This document shows, piece by piece, positions 53,583 to 62,973 of a stretch of 64,000 nt of DNA. Every line of letters starts with the position of its first letter. Position 1 is the first letter of the stretch. This DNA comes from Pseudomonadota bacterium (GTDB taxonomy: Bacteria > Pseudomonadota > Gammaproteobacteria > Acidiferrobacterales > Acidiferrobacteraceae). A program made the position numbers and the translations under genes. Under the pieces are notes generated by a model. The model saw only the letters and a list, made by a program, of their open reading frames with translations, was not told the DNA's origin and did no database searches. Where the stretch lies: assembly GCA_021785035.1 (NCBI GenBank), contig JAJYGP010000025.1:186001-250000 (forward strand). Direction: 5' to 3'.

Positions 53583-54335
53583 TTAGGCACCTAGCCGCTC
53601 CGCGTCGAGCCTTCGGATACTAAATAGCAGGCAGGTCACCGACAGCACGACGTAATAGGCCACGTTGGATGTGTTAAAAAGCCCGCGCAGAAATGGCTCG
53701 TAATGATTGACGATCGACAAATACGCCACGATCTGACCGCCGTCGCCCCGCCCATGACCTGCGTAGTCGATGATCCAGAGCAGAAACAGTATACCAAGGG
53801 TCCCCATCGCGGCGACCGCCGGATATTTGGTAAGTGTCGATACTAGCAGCCCTATGGCCGCTAAAGTTGCAGACAACAGCGAAAGTCCGAGGACGCCACA
53901 CAAGAACATCCCCCAATCGATATGACCACCCATGAGGAGAGACAAGGGCATGGCGAGACTGAGGGCCACGATGAGAAAGAAAAACATCAGGATTCCAAGA
54001 TACTTGCCCAGCACAATCTCGGTCATCGAAAGCGGTGCCGAATAGAGAAGTGTGAGGGTCTTGTTGTGGCGCTCGTCGGCGACCAATCGCATGGTGGCAA
54101 GCGGCGTAATGAAGAGCAGAAAAACCCCGGCGTTACCCAGCAAGGGCGCTACCACCAGGGTCGTAAGCCCCGGAGGATTGGGGAGGGTCACGAGACGTGC
54201 TTGTATCATCAAAAACAGGTTGACGTGGCCCAGGAAAAGGCGCGCCAGGATGATTTGGATGATGCCGAGAATGACAAAGGCCAGCGGCGATAGGAACAGG
54301 CTGCGAAATTCTCGCCAGGCTATGGTTCGGATCAT
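53583..54335 (-). CDS. ABC-2 type permease (GldF-like)
   Basis: A 250-aa inner-membrane permease with about six TMs, starting MIRTIAWREFRSLFLSPLAF, the typical ABC-2/GldF N-terminus. The TLTLLYSAPLSMTEIVLGKYLG block is characteristic of this subgroup. It overlaps the ATPase stop by four bases. The substrate is unknown; the same set in gliding bacteria is linked to motility, elsewhere to envelope export. Confidence 0.88.
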   Translation of the reverse strand: MIRTIAWREFRSLFLSPLAFVILGIIQIILARLFLGHVNLFLMIQARLVTLPNPPGLTTLVVAPLLGNAGVFLLFITPLATMRLVADERHNKTLTLLYSAPLSMTEIVLGKYLGILMFFFLIVALSLAMPLSLLMGGHIDWGMFLCGVLGLSLLSATLAAIGLLVSTLTKYPAVAAMGTLGILFLLWIIDYAGHGRGDGGQIVAYLSIVNHYEPFLRGLFNTSNVAYYVVLSVTCLLFSIRRLDAERLGA

Positions 54336-55273
54336 GAGGTGGGTTCGCCTTCGCCGGTGAGCTCAACAAAAATGTTTTCGAGCGACGAGTGCTCTGGGTT
54401 GATCTCACAGAGCCCCCATCCTTGCTCCATGGAGAGCTTTACGAGGGCATCCGTCGGATCGGTGTCGGGTTCGTGCAAAAGCCGCACCCGGTTTTCCTCG
54501 ACGACCGTGACCCCGCGCACGCCTGGAACACCCGAGATCAACGCTATGTCGGGGCTGCGACGAAACGCGGCAATCAAGGCTTGCGATTGGACCCGGCGCA
54601 TAAGGTCATGGATGCTCTCGTTGAGCAGCAGCCGACCTTTGTTGATGATCTGGACGCGGTCGCAGCTCGCCTGGACCTCCGACAGGATGTGTGTCGAAAG
54701 GATAACCGCGTGGTTTTGTCCGAGTTCGCGGATCAGGCTGCGCACCTCGCGAATCTGTATGGGGTCTAGGCCGACCGTGGGCTCGTCTAGGATAATCACG
54801 GGTGGCTCATGGATGATCGCTTGCGCGAGCCCGACGCGTTGTTGGTAACCCTTGGAGAGGTTGGCGGTCACGCGGCCGCCGACTTCGCTCAGGCCGCAAC
54901 GACCCTTGGCCCGTTCGCGTGCTATGCGGCGCTGGCGGCGCGGAATGCGGTGGAGTGCGGCGCAATAGTCGAGGTATTCGTCGACCGTCAGTTCCCGGTA
55001 TAGCGGCGGGTGCTCGGGTAGGTAGCCAAGGGCCGCCTTGGCGGCTTGGGGCTCGGTCCGCATGTTGTGACCGGCGATCAAGACGCGGCCGGATGAGGGC
55101 GCGATATTGCCGCTCAGCATATGCATGGTCGTAGTCTTGCCGGCGCCGTTGGGGCCCAGAAACCCCAGCACCTCGCCGCGCCGGATCATAAAGCTGACGT
55201 CCGCCACGGCAGCGGTTTTTCCGTAGAAACGGGTAATGGTTTCGGTTTCGACGAGGACCTCAGAATAGGTCAT
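54332..55273 (-). CDS. ABC exporter ATP-binding protein (GldA-like)
   Basis: A 313-aa ATPase with Walker A GPNGAGKTT (40-48), a Q-loop in LGYLPEHPPLY, signature NLSKGYQQRVGLA and Walker B VIILDEPTVGLDP. A C-terminal extension of about 95 residues is typical of GldA/DrrA types. The start at 55273 gives the usual N-terminus (VLVETETITRFYG); the frame is open to 55396 but those residues are not family-like, and the ribosome site is weak. First gene of the permease-GldG-DUF4340 unit. Confidence 0.9.
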   Translation of the reverse strand: MTYSEVLVETETITRFYGKTAAVADVSFMIRRGEVLGFLGPNGAGKTTTMHMLSGNIAPSSGRVLIAGHNMRTEPQAAKAALGYLPEHPPLYRELTVDEYLDYCAALHRIPRRQRRIARERAKGRCGLSEVGGRVTANLSKGYQQRVGLAQAIIHEPPVIILDEPTVGLDPIQIREVRSLIRELGQNHAVILSTHILSEVQASCDRVQIINKGRLLLNESIHDLMRRVQSQALIAAFRRSPDIALISGVPGVRGVTVVEENRVRLLHEPDTDPTDALVKLSMEQGWGLCEINPEHSSLENIFVELTGEGEPTS

Positions 55274-55469
55274 ACTGCGGGCGTACCGGTCCTGATCTTC
55301 ATAGCGGGCATTAAAGGCCGGGTCCGACTTTTTGTCAACGCACAGATCCGAGACCGTCGATTTCGCGGGTTCATGAGCGTGCTCGGGGAGGGACACTGCT
55401 CGGGTCGCTACTCCGCATAATGTTCGGCTCTTAGGCGATGCGGCAATACGCCGCTGTTAAACCGACCGG

Positions 55470-55731
55470 ATGAATAGCGGCGATTACATAGACCTCTGGC
55501 AGGCTCGCGACGGGCCAAGCTGGCGCTTCGACCGGGTGCCCTGACTGAACTCATGGCCGAGGCCAGTCGCGCCCGGGGTCTGCTCATGGGCCGTATGCCC
55601 ATGAGGGCAGGGCGCTGCGTGGTCAGACGAGTTTGGCTGTGCTTACCAAAGACGTGCATTTGTGGTTTGTGACCGTGCACCCGTGCGATGACGGCGACGG
55701 TCGTTGCCATCGGGGTTTGCTGTTGACGTGA
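55470..55731 (+). pseudogene. Degenerate fic-family gene
   Basis: The start ATG encodes YIDLWQARDGPSWRFDRV, then after a one-base shift LTELMAEASRARGLLMGRM, which is the N-terminal DUF4172 block of Fic AMP-transferases. After a large internal deletion comes HLWFVTVHPCDDGDGRC, matching the Fic core HLWFVTIHPFxDGNGR with the key His kept but Phe and Asn changed. It reaches a stop at 55731. The full gene would be about 1.1 kb; only about 260 bases remain. Not functional. Confidence 0.7.
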
Positions 55732-56417
55732 GCTGATGGCGGCCCGCAGCGCTTCTCCTAGGTCAGTGGGCCGCCATAGTCACGTGTTCACCAGACACGG
55801 CATGGCGCGATATCAACGATCTCCAAAAGCGCGACCTCGACCGAACGCTGCTGCGGGCCGGCGCAGTACCCGCTATGAACTGAACAACCCGCCACAGTAG
55901 CCTGGCCTTGTAAACGACCGCCAAGATCCGCGCCTTGCGGTTCGAGAAGACACAAGAGGTCTGAAGGGCGTCATACGCACCCACGAGCTCCAGCAGGTTA
56001 TTGGCCGCTTTCGTTTCATGATCCTGCTTCATGCGCGGCGCCCACCGTGCTTGCGCTCGCGTTACGCGGTCATCGCCGATTGGCGGGCGGCCAGGGCGTA
56101 CCGCCCCTCCCTTCCTTCTCGATCTCGCCCACTTTGCGGGACAGGGCCGTCTCATCATGGACTCAATGGATGTCGTCTGACCGCCGATTCTCGCGGCGAC
56201 GAGCATCAATGCCTTCCCTGTGGGCTGACGAGTCTCGAGCGGACACGGCTTGCCCGCAATGCTCGATATGCGGCACAGGATGATGGAAGCCCGTCATGAG
56301 CTGAGCGCGCACCTAAGTCAGGAGTGACATCGGTTTACATTCAAAACGACTAGCGATCACCACCGCTCTTTCGCAAAGCGCGGCTTTTAGCGACAATGGT
56401 CGCCTCTTGTCCTTAGG
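55732..56417. other. Decayed region without recognised gene
   Basis: About 690 bases follow the fic remnant. Short open frames exist on both strands (for instance 55763-56209, minus), but none shows a known domain, a good start or a ribosome site. Base use resembles a broken accessory gene. The next gene's promoter must lie near its right end. Confidence 0.4.
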
Positions 56418-57440
56418 GTGCGGCCTTTGAAAGTACGGATCGAGCCAAGCGGCCACGAGTTTGAGGCCAATCCGGGGGAGACCCTTCTTGAGGCGGCTTT
56501 ACGGGAGGGTTTTCACCTGCCGTACAGTTGCCGTAACGGGGCCTGTGGTACCTGTAAGGGTCGGGTCGTTTCGGGCTTGATCGACCATAAGGCCTATGAG
56601 CCGAAGGCCTTGAGCGCCGCGGATCGAGCCGCTGGCAAGGCACTCTTTTGTCGCGCGGTCCCGATGGAGCCCGTGGTCATCGAGGCCCGCGAGATCGGAG
56701 TGGCGAAGGATATCATCATCAAGACCCTCCCTTGCCGAGTGGCGCGCCTCGAAAAGTTGGCGCCGGACGTCATGCGGCTTTTGCTGAAGCTTCCGCAAAA
56801 TGAGCGACTCCAGTTCCTGGCTGGGCAATACATAGATATCCTTTTGAAGGATGGCCGCCGCCGAGGGTTTTCCTTGGCCAATGCCCCGAGCGACGACGAG
56901 TTTTTGGAGCTGCATGTGCGCCACGTCCCAGGCGGGCTTTTTTCCGGTCATGTCTTTGAGGCGATGAAGGAGCGGGCGCTCTTGCGTTTCGAGGGGCCGC
57001 TCGGGACGTTTTTTCTGCGCGAGGACTCGACTGCGCCCGTGATTCTCATGGCCGGTGGTACCGGGTTTGCGCCCATGAAGGCGATCCTCGAGCAGGCGTT
57101 CCATGGCGAATCCCAGCGGCCCTTACATCTCTATTGGGGGGCGCGCACGCGTCAGGATTTATATCTTCACGATCTCGCCCTCGCATGGGCCCGGCGTCAT
57201 CCGCATTTTCTCTACACCCCAGTCCTATCCCAGGCTTCGGCCTCGGACGAATGGGCGGGCCGCACGGGCTATGTGCACGAGGCCGTGGCCTCGGACGTCC
57301 GGGATCTTTCGGCTTACGAGGTGTATGCGAGCGGCCCGCCGCAGATGATCGAGGCCGCCCGAGACCTGTTCCCAAGGCAAGGCCTGCGTGAAGAGTCTTT
57401 TTATTATGACGCCTTCAACTACGCCAAGGATCCTGAATAG
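56418..57440 (+). CDS. Ferredoxin-FNR type reductase (CDP-6-deoxyglucoseen reductase-like)
   Basis: A 340-aa one-piece electron transfer protein. The N-terminal plant-type 2Fe-2S domain has CRNGACGTC with Cys38, 43 and 46 plus Cys78 in FCRA. The FAD domain has GRRRGFSLANAP and the NAD domain MAGGTGFAPM and YASGPPQMI. Such proteins pass electrons from NAD(P)H to an oxygenase or dehydratase; the AscD-like label is by similarity, and no sugar genes are near. The start is GTG. A CDF exporter follows four bases after the stop. Confidence 0.85.
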   Translation: MRPLKVRIEPSGHEFEANPGETLLEAALREGFHLPYSCRNGACGTCKGRVVSGLIDHKAYEPKALSAADRAAGKALFCRAVPMEPVVIEAREIGVAKDIIIKTLPCRVARLEKLAPDVMRLLLKLPQNERLQFLAGQYIDILLKDGRRRGFSLANAPSDDEFLELHVRHVPGGLFSGHVFEAMKERALLRFEGPLGTFFLREDSTAPVILMAGGTGFAPMKAILEQAFHGESQRPLHLYWGARTRQDLYLHDLALAWARRHPHFLYTPVLSQASASDEWAGRTGYVHEAVASDVRDLSAYEVYASGPPQMIEAARDLFPRQGLREESFYYDAFNYAKDPE

Positions 57441-57443
57441 TCG

Positions 57444-58361
57444 ATGAGCGACGCCCACGGTCATGATCACCACGTAGGCGCCGAAGGCCGGGGCCTATGG
57501 GTGTCTCTGGGCCTGACTTTGTTGTTCGCGCTGATCGAGGCCGGGGCGGGATTCTTCGCCCATTCCCTGGCACTCTTGAGCGACGCCGGCCATATGTTTT
57601 CGGATACCTTGGCCTTGGCGCTTTCCCTCTTTGCGGCCTGGATGGCGAGACGGCCTCCGTCGGCGCGTCACTCCTATGGTCTTGTCCGCAGCGAAATCAT
57701 CGCCGCGTTTGTGAATGGCCTCGTTTTGCTTGCCGTGGTGACGGCCATCGTGGTCGCGGCCATCGAACGTCTTCAACACCCCGAGCCGGTGGCAGGCGGT
57801 ACGGTGATGATCGTGGCGGCTTTGGGGATCGTTATGAACGGAGCGGTAGTCTACGCCTTGAGCCAGGAGCAGCGGACCCTCAATACCCGAAGCGCGATTC
57901 TGCATGTCTTGGGCGATCTCCTCGGATCGGGGGCGGCCGTGATCGCAGGCGCCGTCATCTTCTTTACCGGATGGTTGCCCATCGACCCCATTCTCTCGCT
58001 GGTGATCTGCGGTTTGATCCTGTACTCGACGATTCAGCTTTTGCGTGAGACGCTCAATGTGTTGATGGAAGGGGTTCCGAAGCATCTCGATTTGCGTGCT
58101 GTCGGACGCGCGCTAGCCGAGGTTTCCGGCGTGATTGCGGTGCACGACCTGCATATCTGGGCGGTATCGTCCGGCACGCTCGCGCTCTCGGCCCATATCG
58201 TGGTCGACGATATCGCCCACTGGAACGCCCTGCTGGAGGCCCTACAAGGGCTTTTGCGCGAGCGCTTCGATATCGACCATGTCACCTTGCAGCCGGAGTT
58301 GTGGGATGTGTCGGCGGCTCGTGGCCGACCGGTCATCCTCATCCACCAGCGCGGCGCGTAA
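57444..58361 (+). CDS. CDF-family divalent metal cation exporter
   Basis: A 305-aa cation diffusion facilitator (CzcD/ZitB type) that exports Zn2+, Co2+ or related ions against protons. It has a His-rich N-terminus (HGHDHH), six TMs, the metal site in TM2 (D47, H50-x3-D54? within SDAGHMFSD) and the matching H155-x3-D159 in TM5 (HVLGDLLGS). A C-terminal cytoplasmic domain carries VHDLHIWAVSSG. It starts four bases after the reductase gene, so both may be cotranscribed. Confidence 0.93.
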   Translation: MSDAHGHDHHVGAEGRGLWVSLGLTLLFALIEAGAGFFAHSLALLSDAGHMFSDTLALALSLFAAWMARRPPSARHSYGLVRSEIIAAFVNGLVLLAVVTAIVVAAIERLQHPEPVAGGTVMIVAALGIVMNGAVVYALSQEQRTLNTRSAILHVLGDLLGSGAAVIAGAVIFFTGWLPIDPILSLVICGLILYSTIQLLRETLNVLMEGVPKHLDLRAVGRALAEVSGVIAVHDLHIWAVSSGTLALSAHIVVDDIAHWNALLEALQGLLRERFDIDHVTLQPELWDVSAARGRPVILIHQRGA

Positions 58362-58459
58362 AGGTCCCAAGGCGGGCGGTCGCCCCTCGACCACGCGAGG
58401 GGACCCAAGGATGCGCACTATCCGAGGTTTAGCCCCCCTACCCGTTTTGTGAGTCGCCT

Positions 58460-59677
58460 CTAAAACGGCAAGAGCGCGGTATCGGGGCGGTGGTCGTTGC
58501 GGTTTTTCTGGTACTCTAATCCGCGCCGGTAGTATTCACGGGCCCGCTCCTCGTCTCCTAAGCGCTCCATCGTCTGGGCCAATTCCGCATAGGTATCGCT
58601 GGTCGGGTTTTGGCGCGCGCAACGCTCGGCGTATTCGCGGGCCTTGCCGGGGAGATTGGCCCCGAGCGCTAACTTGGTAAGGCACAGGAGCAGACTGCCG
58701 TTTTCCGGGGAGGTTTTGAGCCAAGTCTCGGCCTGCGAAAGCAGGCGTAGCGAGTCTGGCCCTTGGGGCAGCTCGCTGTAGGCCGAAAAGAGGTCCTCGG
58801 CCGGCTGGTGACGTAAGGCGGCCACTAAAAGCTGTTCGGCCTCGACGGCCGCGCCACGGCGGATGAGGCTGCGGGCGTAGACCGCAACCAGTGCGGGGTG
58901 TTGACGGCGGTTTTTGGGAACGGCATGCCAGGCGCTCTCGGCATCGTTTTCCGGATGGGTTGTCGCGAGCATAAGCAACTGGCGATGGGCTTCAAGCTCG
59001 AGTTCGTCGATCGCGGCGGCGTCCATGGCCTTATAGCGGCGCAATTCCGGTGCGAGATGGGCGACTACGGTCCAGTCACGCAAGCCCCGCGCCCTTTGGG
59101 TCAGGAAACGCAACACGGTGCGGTTGCCGGGGTGGGCGATCCTTAACGCGCTTAAGGTGGCAAGGCTCCGCTCGTATTCCCGGGTTGCCTCGAAGAGGTG
59201 GGCTTGCAGGAGCCCCGTGGCGAGTGTCAAGCCGGGTGCGGCTTGGGCCACGGTCAGGTACTCGTCCCGGCGCTCGTACTGACCTTGTCCTTGCGCGGCG
59301 CAGGCCGCGGCGAGGTAATGGATGCCCGGCACATCCTCCGCCTTGAGGTCGCTGACAAGGTCGCGTTCGGCGCCGGCATGGTCGCCCTCGAGAAGCTTGG
59401 TTAAGCCCGTATGTAGGGCCTGTTGAAGATGACGGATCCGGCGGTCGAGACGCCAGCGGCCGACATCGCGTGGGATATGCAAAAGCCGCCACACGACGTG
59501 CAAGGCAAAATAGAGGAACCCGACGGTCGCCAACAAGAGCAGCACAAAGAGCGTGAGCGGCATTTCAAGGCTCCACGGGCTGCGCTCGATAAGCACGTAG
59601 CCTGGGTTGTGGAGGGCCGCGAGCGTCAGTACGACCGTAAGGAACAGCAGGATGAGGATTGTGGAAAGCGTCTTCAT
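58460..59677 (-). CDS. hemY: HemY heme-biosynthesis-associated TPR protein
   Basis: A 405-aa inner-membrane protein with two N-terminal TMs (about 4-22 and 40-62) and a C-terminal helical TPR domain (YAELAQTMERLGDEERAREYYRRGLEY). It is of the proteobacterial HemY (YP_hemY_N) type, not a protoporphyrinogen oxidase. The ATG at 59677 overlaps the hemX stop (ATGA). Its exact role in heme synthesis is unsettled. Confidence 0.9.
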   Translation of the reverse strand: MKTLSTILILLFLTVVLTLAALHNPGYVLIERSPWSLEMPLTLFVLLLLATVGFLYFALHVVWRLLHIPRDVGRWRLDRRIRHLQQALHTGLTKLLEGDHAGAERDLVSDLKAEDVPGIHYLAAACAAQGQGQYERRDEYLTVAQAAPGLTLATGLLQAHLFEATREYERSLATLSALRIAHPGNRTVLRFLTQRARGLRDWTVVAHLAPELRRYKAMDAAAIDELELEAHRQLLMLATTHPENDAESAWHAVPKNRRQHPALVAVYARSLIRRGAAVEAEQLLVAALRHQPAEDLFSAYSELPQGPDSLRLLSQAETWLKTSPENGSLLLCLTKLALGANLPGKAREYAERCARQNPTSDTYAELAQTMERLGDEERAREYYRRGLEYQKNRNDHRPDTALLPF

Positions 59678-60678
59678 GAGGTCTTCTGCGCCAATTGCCG
59701 TAAAAGATGCAAAGACCTCGAGATATCCGGCCACGCCAGGGTCGTGGCGCGGGTTTGCAGGGTCTGCAGTTTCGCGCCGACCGCCCGCACGCCCGGGGCG
59801 TCCTTATCGAAGTAGCGATTGATCCAGCGCTGGGCCGTCAGCAGGTTGGCGCGCATGACGGCGGTGTGGTGTTCTAGAAGCGCCAATTCCGCGGCATACA
59901 GCCGCAGTTGCAGGTTCTGGCGCAGGTAGTAGGCGCGTTTGGGCGCTAGCAGGGCCGGTTGCCGAATGATCTGCTTGTGGAACTGTATAAGGCTCGTAAA
60001 GTCGCGCCACAGGCCATGGGCAAGACGCCGCCAGAAGGGCAGTTTGACGGCGCGCACGGGGGCTTTCGGGGGGTGGGCCCGAAAGTCGGCGGGTACGGCA
60101 AGTGGCAACGTCGGGACCGCGCGCGCCAGCGCCACGAGCTCCAAGGCCATGGTCGAGATGTGTTGCTTATCCGCGGCCCGCAGCCTAAGGATCTCTTGAA
60201 CGATGGCCAAGCGCACTGGAAGCAGGCGCGGGCTATTTTGGCGGCGGATCTCGCGTTCAGCTTGATGCAGCGCCAGAAGCGCCAGCGGCACGTTGTGTTC
60301 GAAGCGCAGCTGGTCGTTTGCGATCAAAAGCAAGTCTTGGGCGGCACGTAGCCGCCAGCGCCGCTGTGCGCCGCGCCCCCCGTGGACTGCTTTCACGTGG
60401 CGCGCCAGCGCCTTTATAGCCTGTTGAGTCTGGAGATCGGTCCGGTTTAAGCCAGCCACGGAGAGGCTTAAGGCGTTTATCGCCTGGTTTTGGGATTGCA
60501 GTCTTTGACCGACATTGAGACCCAGAATATGGGCTTGGTAGGACAAAGCGTACCAAAGGTATCCAAGGCCCATGAGCGCTACCAGCGACAACAGGAGGGC
60601 GAGTCCACCCGCGACCGAACGCGTGCGGTGTGGCAAAGGGGCAATCGGTACGGCCTGGTTAGTGTGAGTGTCGACCAT
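59674..60678 (-). CDS. hemX: HemX-like membrane protein
   Basis: A 334-aa protein with one TM (about 23-46) and a long helical periplasmic part. The RRWRLRAAQDLLLIANDQLRFEHNV stretch is the HemX hallmark. In many proteobacteria HemX is encoded next to hemD. It lies 26 bases after hemD and overlaps hemY, forming hemC-hemD-hemX-hemY. Confidence 0.88.
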   Translation of the reverse strand: MVDTHTNQAVPIAPLPHRTRSVAGGLALLLSLVALMGLGYLWYALSYQAHILGLNVGQRLQSQNQAINALSLSVAGLNRTDLQTQQAIKALARHVKAVHGGRGAQRRWRLRAAQDLLLIANDQLRFEHNVPLALLALHQAEREIRRQNSPRLLPVRLAIVQEILRLRAADKQHISTMALELVALARAVPTLPLAVPADFRAHPPKAPVRAVKLPFWRRLAHGLWRDFTSLIQFHKQIIRQPALLAPKRAYYLRQNLQLRLYAAELALLEHHTAVMRANLLTAQRWINRYFDKDAPGVRAVGAKLQTLQTRATTLAWPDISRSLHLLRQLAQKTS

Positions 60679-60704
60679 CTGGGTAACCTTTTCTCATGAC
60701 AGAA

Positions 60705-61487
60705 TTATAGGGGGCTTTTCGTACGCCATGTCAGTAGTGCCGCCACCAGCGCCTCATCGTCAGCCCCCTCTGCTACGATGATAGGCCCTTCGAGCCCCAA
60801 GGCTAGACAAGCGTCCTTTAAGCGCACACTTACAACGATGAGCGTGGTCTTGGTGAGCCACCGCTGGCCGACCTGTCCTAGTACGTCATACAGGTGGTGC
60901 AGGCCTTCGACGCTTGTGAGCGTGATGGCATCTAGGCCTTGGCGGGCCCATTGGCGCAGCAGCATCGAGACGTCGGCCGTGGGAGCCCCGCGGCGGTAAC
61001 ACTCCGCGTATTGGACATGGGCCCCGCGCGCCTCTAGTGTGTCGCCTAATAGCTCCCGCCCCCCTTCTCCTCGGAAGATAATAAACTGAAGCCCGGCCAC
61101 ATTCTGCATGGGGTCAAGAGAGAGTAGTGATTCACTATCGAAACGGCCAGTCGGCACCAGGACATCGGTGAAGCCGAGCCGTTTCAATTCCCGCGCGCTG
61201 CCACGTCCGATACCGGCGATTCTAACCCCGGGGGGCCAATCGAGGTTCATGCTACGGAGCATATTCAGGGCTCGGGACACGGCGTTTGGGCTGATAAAAA
61301 CCGCCCAATCATAGTGCGCAAGCCGCCCCATCAAAGACTTGAGGGCCGTGGTGTCGCGCGGCTCAAGGATCTCGATCGCGGCGAAATGGATAGGAGTTGC
61401 ACCGAGTGCCGTGAGCTTATCCATCAGCCCCTGTGCCTGGCCTTGTGGCCGCGTGACCAGGATCTTGAGCCCGGCAAGCGGCGTCAC
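60705..61487 (-). CDS. hemD: Uroporphyrinogen-III synthase
   Basis: Closes and inverts ring D of hydroxymethylbilane; 260 aa. The sequence is variable in this family, but LKILVTRPQGQA at the start, FISPNAVSRAL, the AGIGRGSAREL stretch and ITLTSVEGLHHL fit HemD well. The start is a GTG overlapping the hemC stop (GTGA), as expected for the operon. Confidence 0.93.
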   Translation of the reverse strand: MTPLAGLKILVTRPQGQAQGLMDKLTALGATPIHFAAIEILEPRDTTALKSLMGRLAHYDWAVFISPNAVSRALNMLRSMNLDWPPGVRIAGIGRGSARELKRLGFTDVLVPTGRFDSESLLSLDPMQNVAGLQFIIFRGEGGRELLGDTLEARGAHVQYAECYRRGAPTADVSMLLRQWARQGLDAITLTSVEGLHHLYDVLGQVGQRWLTKTTLIVVSVRLKDACLALGLEGPIIVAEGADDEALVAALLTWRTKSPL

Positions 61488-62416
61488 GGGGCGGCCTTCA
61501 GTAGCCGGTCGATGATGGCCATGGCGCCCTGGGTGCGAAGCCGCTCAGCCACAGTCGCGGCAAGTTCCTGGGCTGCTGCGACCGGGCCTGTGGCGGCGGC
61601 CTTGATCAGGCGGCTGCCGTTCGTCTCGCCGACGAGTCCGCGAATCGTGATCTGGGCCTCGGCCACCATCGCGAAGGCAGCGATTGGCAGACGGCAGCCG
61701 CCGGCAAGGGCTGCGGTCACGACACGTTCGGCCTGCACGCAGAGGGCCGTCTCAGGGTGGTTTAAGGGCGCTATGAGGGCCTGCGTGTCCTGGTCGTCGG
61801 CGCGACACTCGATTCCGATGGCCCCCTGAGCGGCCGCCGGGAGGCTCACCTCGATCGGAAGATAGCCTGCGATGCGGTCCGCGAAGCCCAGGCGTTTCAG
61901 GCCGGCCGCTGCAAGTACGATGGCCGCGAACTCTCCGGCGTCAAGCCGGGCTAGGCGGCTATTGACGTTGCCGCGGAGGTTTTCGATGACCAGATCCGGA
62001 CGGCTGTGAAGGATTTGGCTCGCCCGCCGTAGGCTGGCAGTCCCGATCCGGCTTCCGAACGGTAAATCCTCGAGGGTTTGGGCGCTTAAGGGGCTTACAA
62101 GGGCGTCTCGAGGGTCTTCTCTTGCCAATATGGCCCCGATCGTTAAACCCTCCGGTAATTGTGCTACGACATCTTTCATGGAATGAATGGCGATGTCGAT
62201 ACGTCTCTCACAGAGACCCTGCTCCAATTCCTTTGTGAACAGGGCCTTGCCGCCCGCCGCGATGAGGGGCGCGCTTAAGAGCCGGTCGCCTTCCGTGGTC
62301 ATGGCGATCGTTTCGACCGTAAGGTGGGGATGTAGAGCAAGAAGTTGGTCGCGCACATAGGCGGCTTGCCATAAAGCGAGTGCGCTCTTGCGAGTCCCGA
62401 GATGCAGCGTCGTCAA
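61484..62416 (-). CDS. hemC: Hydroxymethylbilane synthase (porphobilinogen deaminase)
   Basis: Joins four porphobilinogens; 310 aa. It begins TLHLGTRKSALALWQA and contains HSMKDV, GTASLRRASQ and the cofactor-binding Cys in AAQGAIGIECR. The start appears to be TTG at 62416 with a weak ribosome site; it lies only 12 bases from the divergent ATG of the thioredoxin-like gene. Confidence 0.95.
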   Translation of the reverse strand: MTTLHLGTRKSALALWQAAYVRDQLLALHPHLTVETIAMTTEGDRLLSAPLIAAGGKALFTKELEQGLCERRIDIAIHSMKDVVAQLPEGLTIGAILAREDPRDALVSPLSAQTLEDLPFGSRIGTASLRRASQILHSRPDLVIENLRGNVNSRLARLDAGEFAAIVLAAAGLKRLGFADRIAGYLPIEVSLPAAAQGAIGIECRADDQDTQALIAPLNHPETALCVQAERVVTAALAGGCRLPIAAFAMVAEAQITIRGLVGETNGSRLIKAAATGPVAAAQELAATVAERLRTQGAMAIIDRLLKAAP

Positions 62417-62428
62417 GGAGAGCCTAAA

Positions 62429-62932
62429 ATGGTGAGGTCAGAAGGGTGTCATCGTAAGAGGTCAGCGGCGCTTACGCAAATCCTCAGTCTCGCGCTCATC
62501 CTGACCTGGTCCAGCCTCGCGGTCGCTTCCGCTATCCCGCGGGCGGTGAATCTTAAGGCGCTAGCACGAGTGGCCGAAGCGCATCATGCGCCTATCGCAC
62601 TGCTTTTTTGGTCTCCGGGATGCCGCTATTGTGCCGTGGTCGAGCGCGATTTCTTGCAGCCAGCGACCACAGATCCAAGGTTTCGTCATGTCATCTTTCG
62701 GCGCATTGATATTAAAAGTAGCAAGGTCCTACGGGATTTCGCCGGACGTGCCACCACCGAGGCCCGGTTTGCAAAACGCCTAGGTGTTACACTCGTTCCG
62801 GATATTCGTTTCTATAACGCTCAAGGACAGAAGGTCGCTCCAGAGATGTTGGGGCTTTCCACGCCTTCGTTTTACGCGTCCTATCTCGACGCGGCTTTGC
62901 GGCGGGCCCAAAACCTATGCCAAAGATCATAA
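62429..62932 (+). CDS. Exported thioredoxin-like protein (SoxW/DsbE type)
   Basis: A 167-aa protein with a basic N-terminus and hydrophobic signal or anchor (LTQILSLALILTWSSLAVA), then a thioredoxin fold with redox pair C65-x2-C68 (GCRYC) and cis-proline LVPD. It resembles SoxW-type periplasmic thioredoxins of sulfur oxidisers. AAGGAGA precedes the ATG at 62429. It is divergent from hemC and reads towards a DsrE-like gene. Confidence 0.8.
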   Translation: MVRSEGCHRKRSAALTQILSLALILTWSSLAVASAIPRAVNLKALARVAEAHHAPIALLFWSPGCRYCAVVERDFLQPATTDPRFRHVIFRRIDIKSSKVLRDFAGRATTEARFAKRLGVTLVPDIRFYNAQGQKVAPEMLGLSTPSFYASYLDAALRRAQNLCQRS

Positions 62933-62973
62933 GAAAACGATATGCATAAAAACCACAAGAGGAGTAGCCTGAT

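Noticed and set aside
55763..56209. 148-codon open frame on the minus strand after the fic remnant
   Set aside because: No known domain, no ribosome site, very Arg-rich; most likely decayed DNA.
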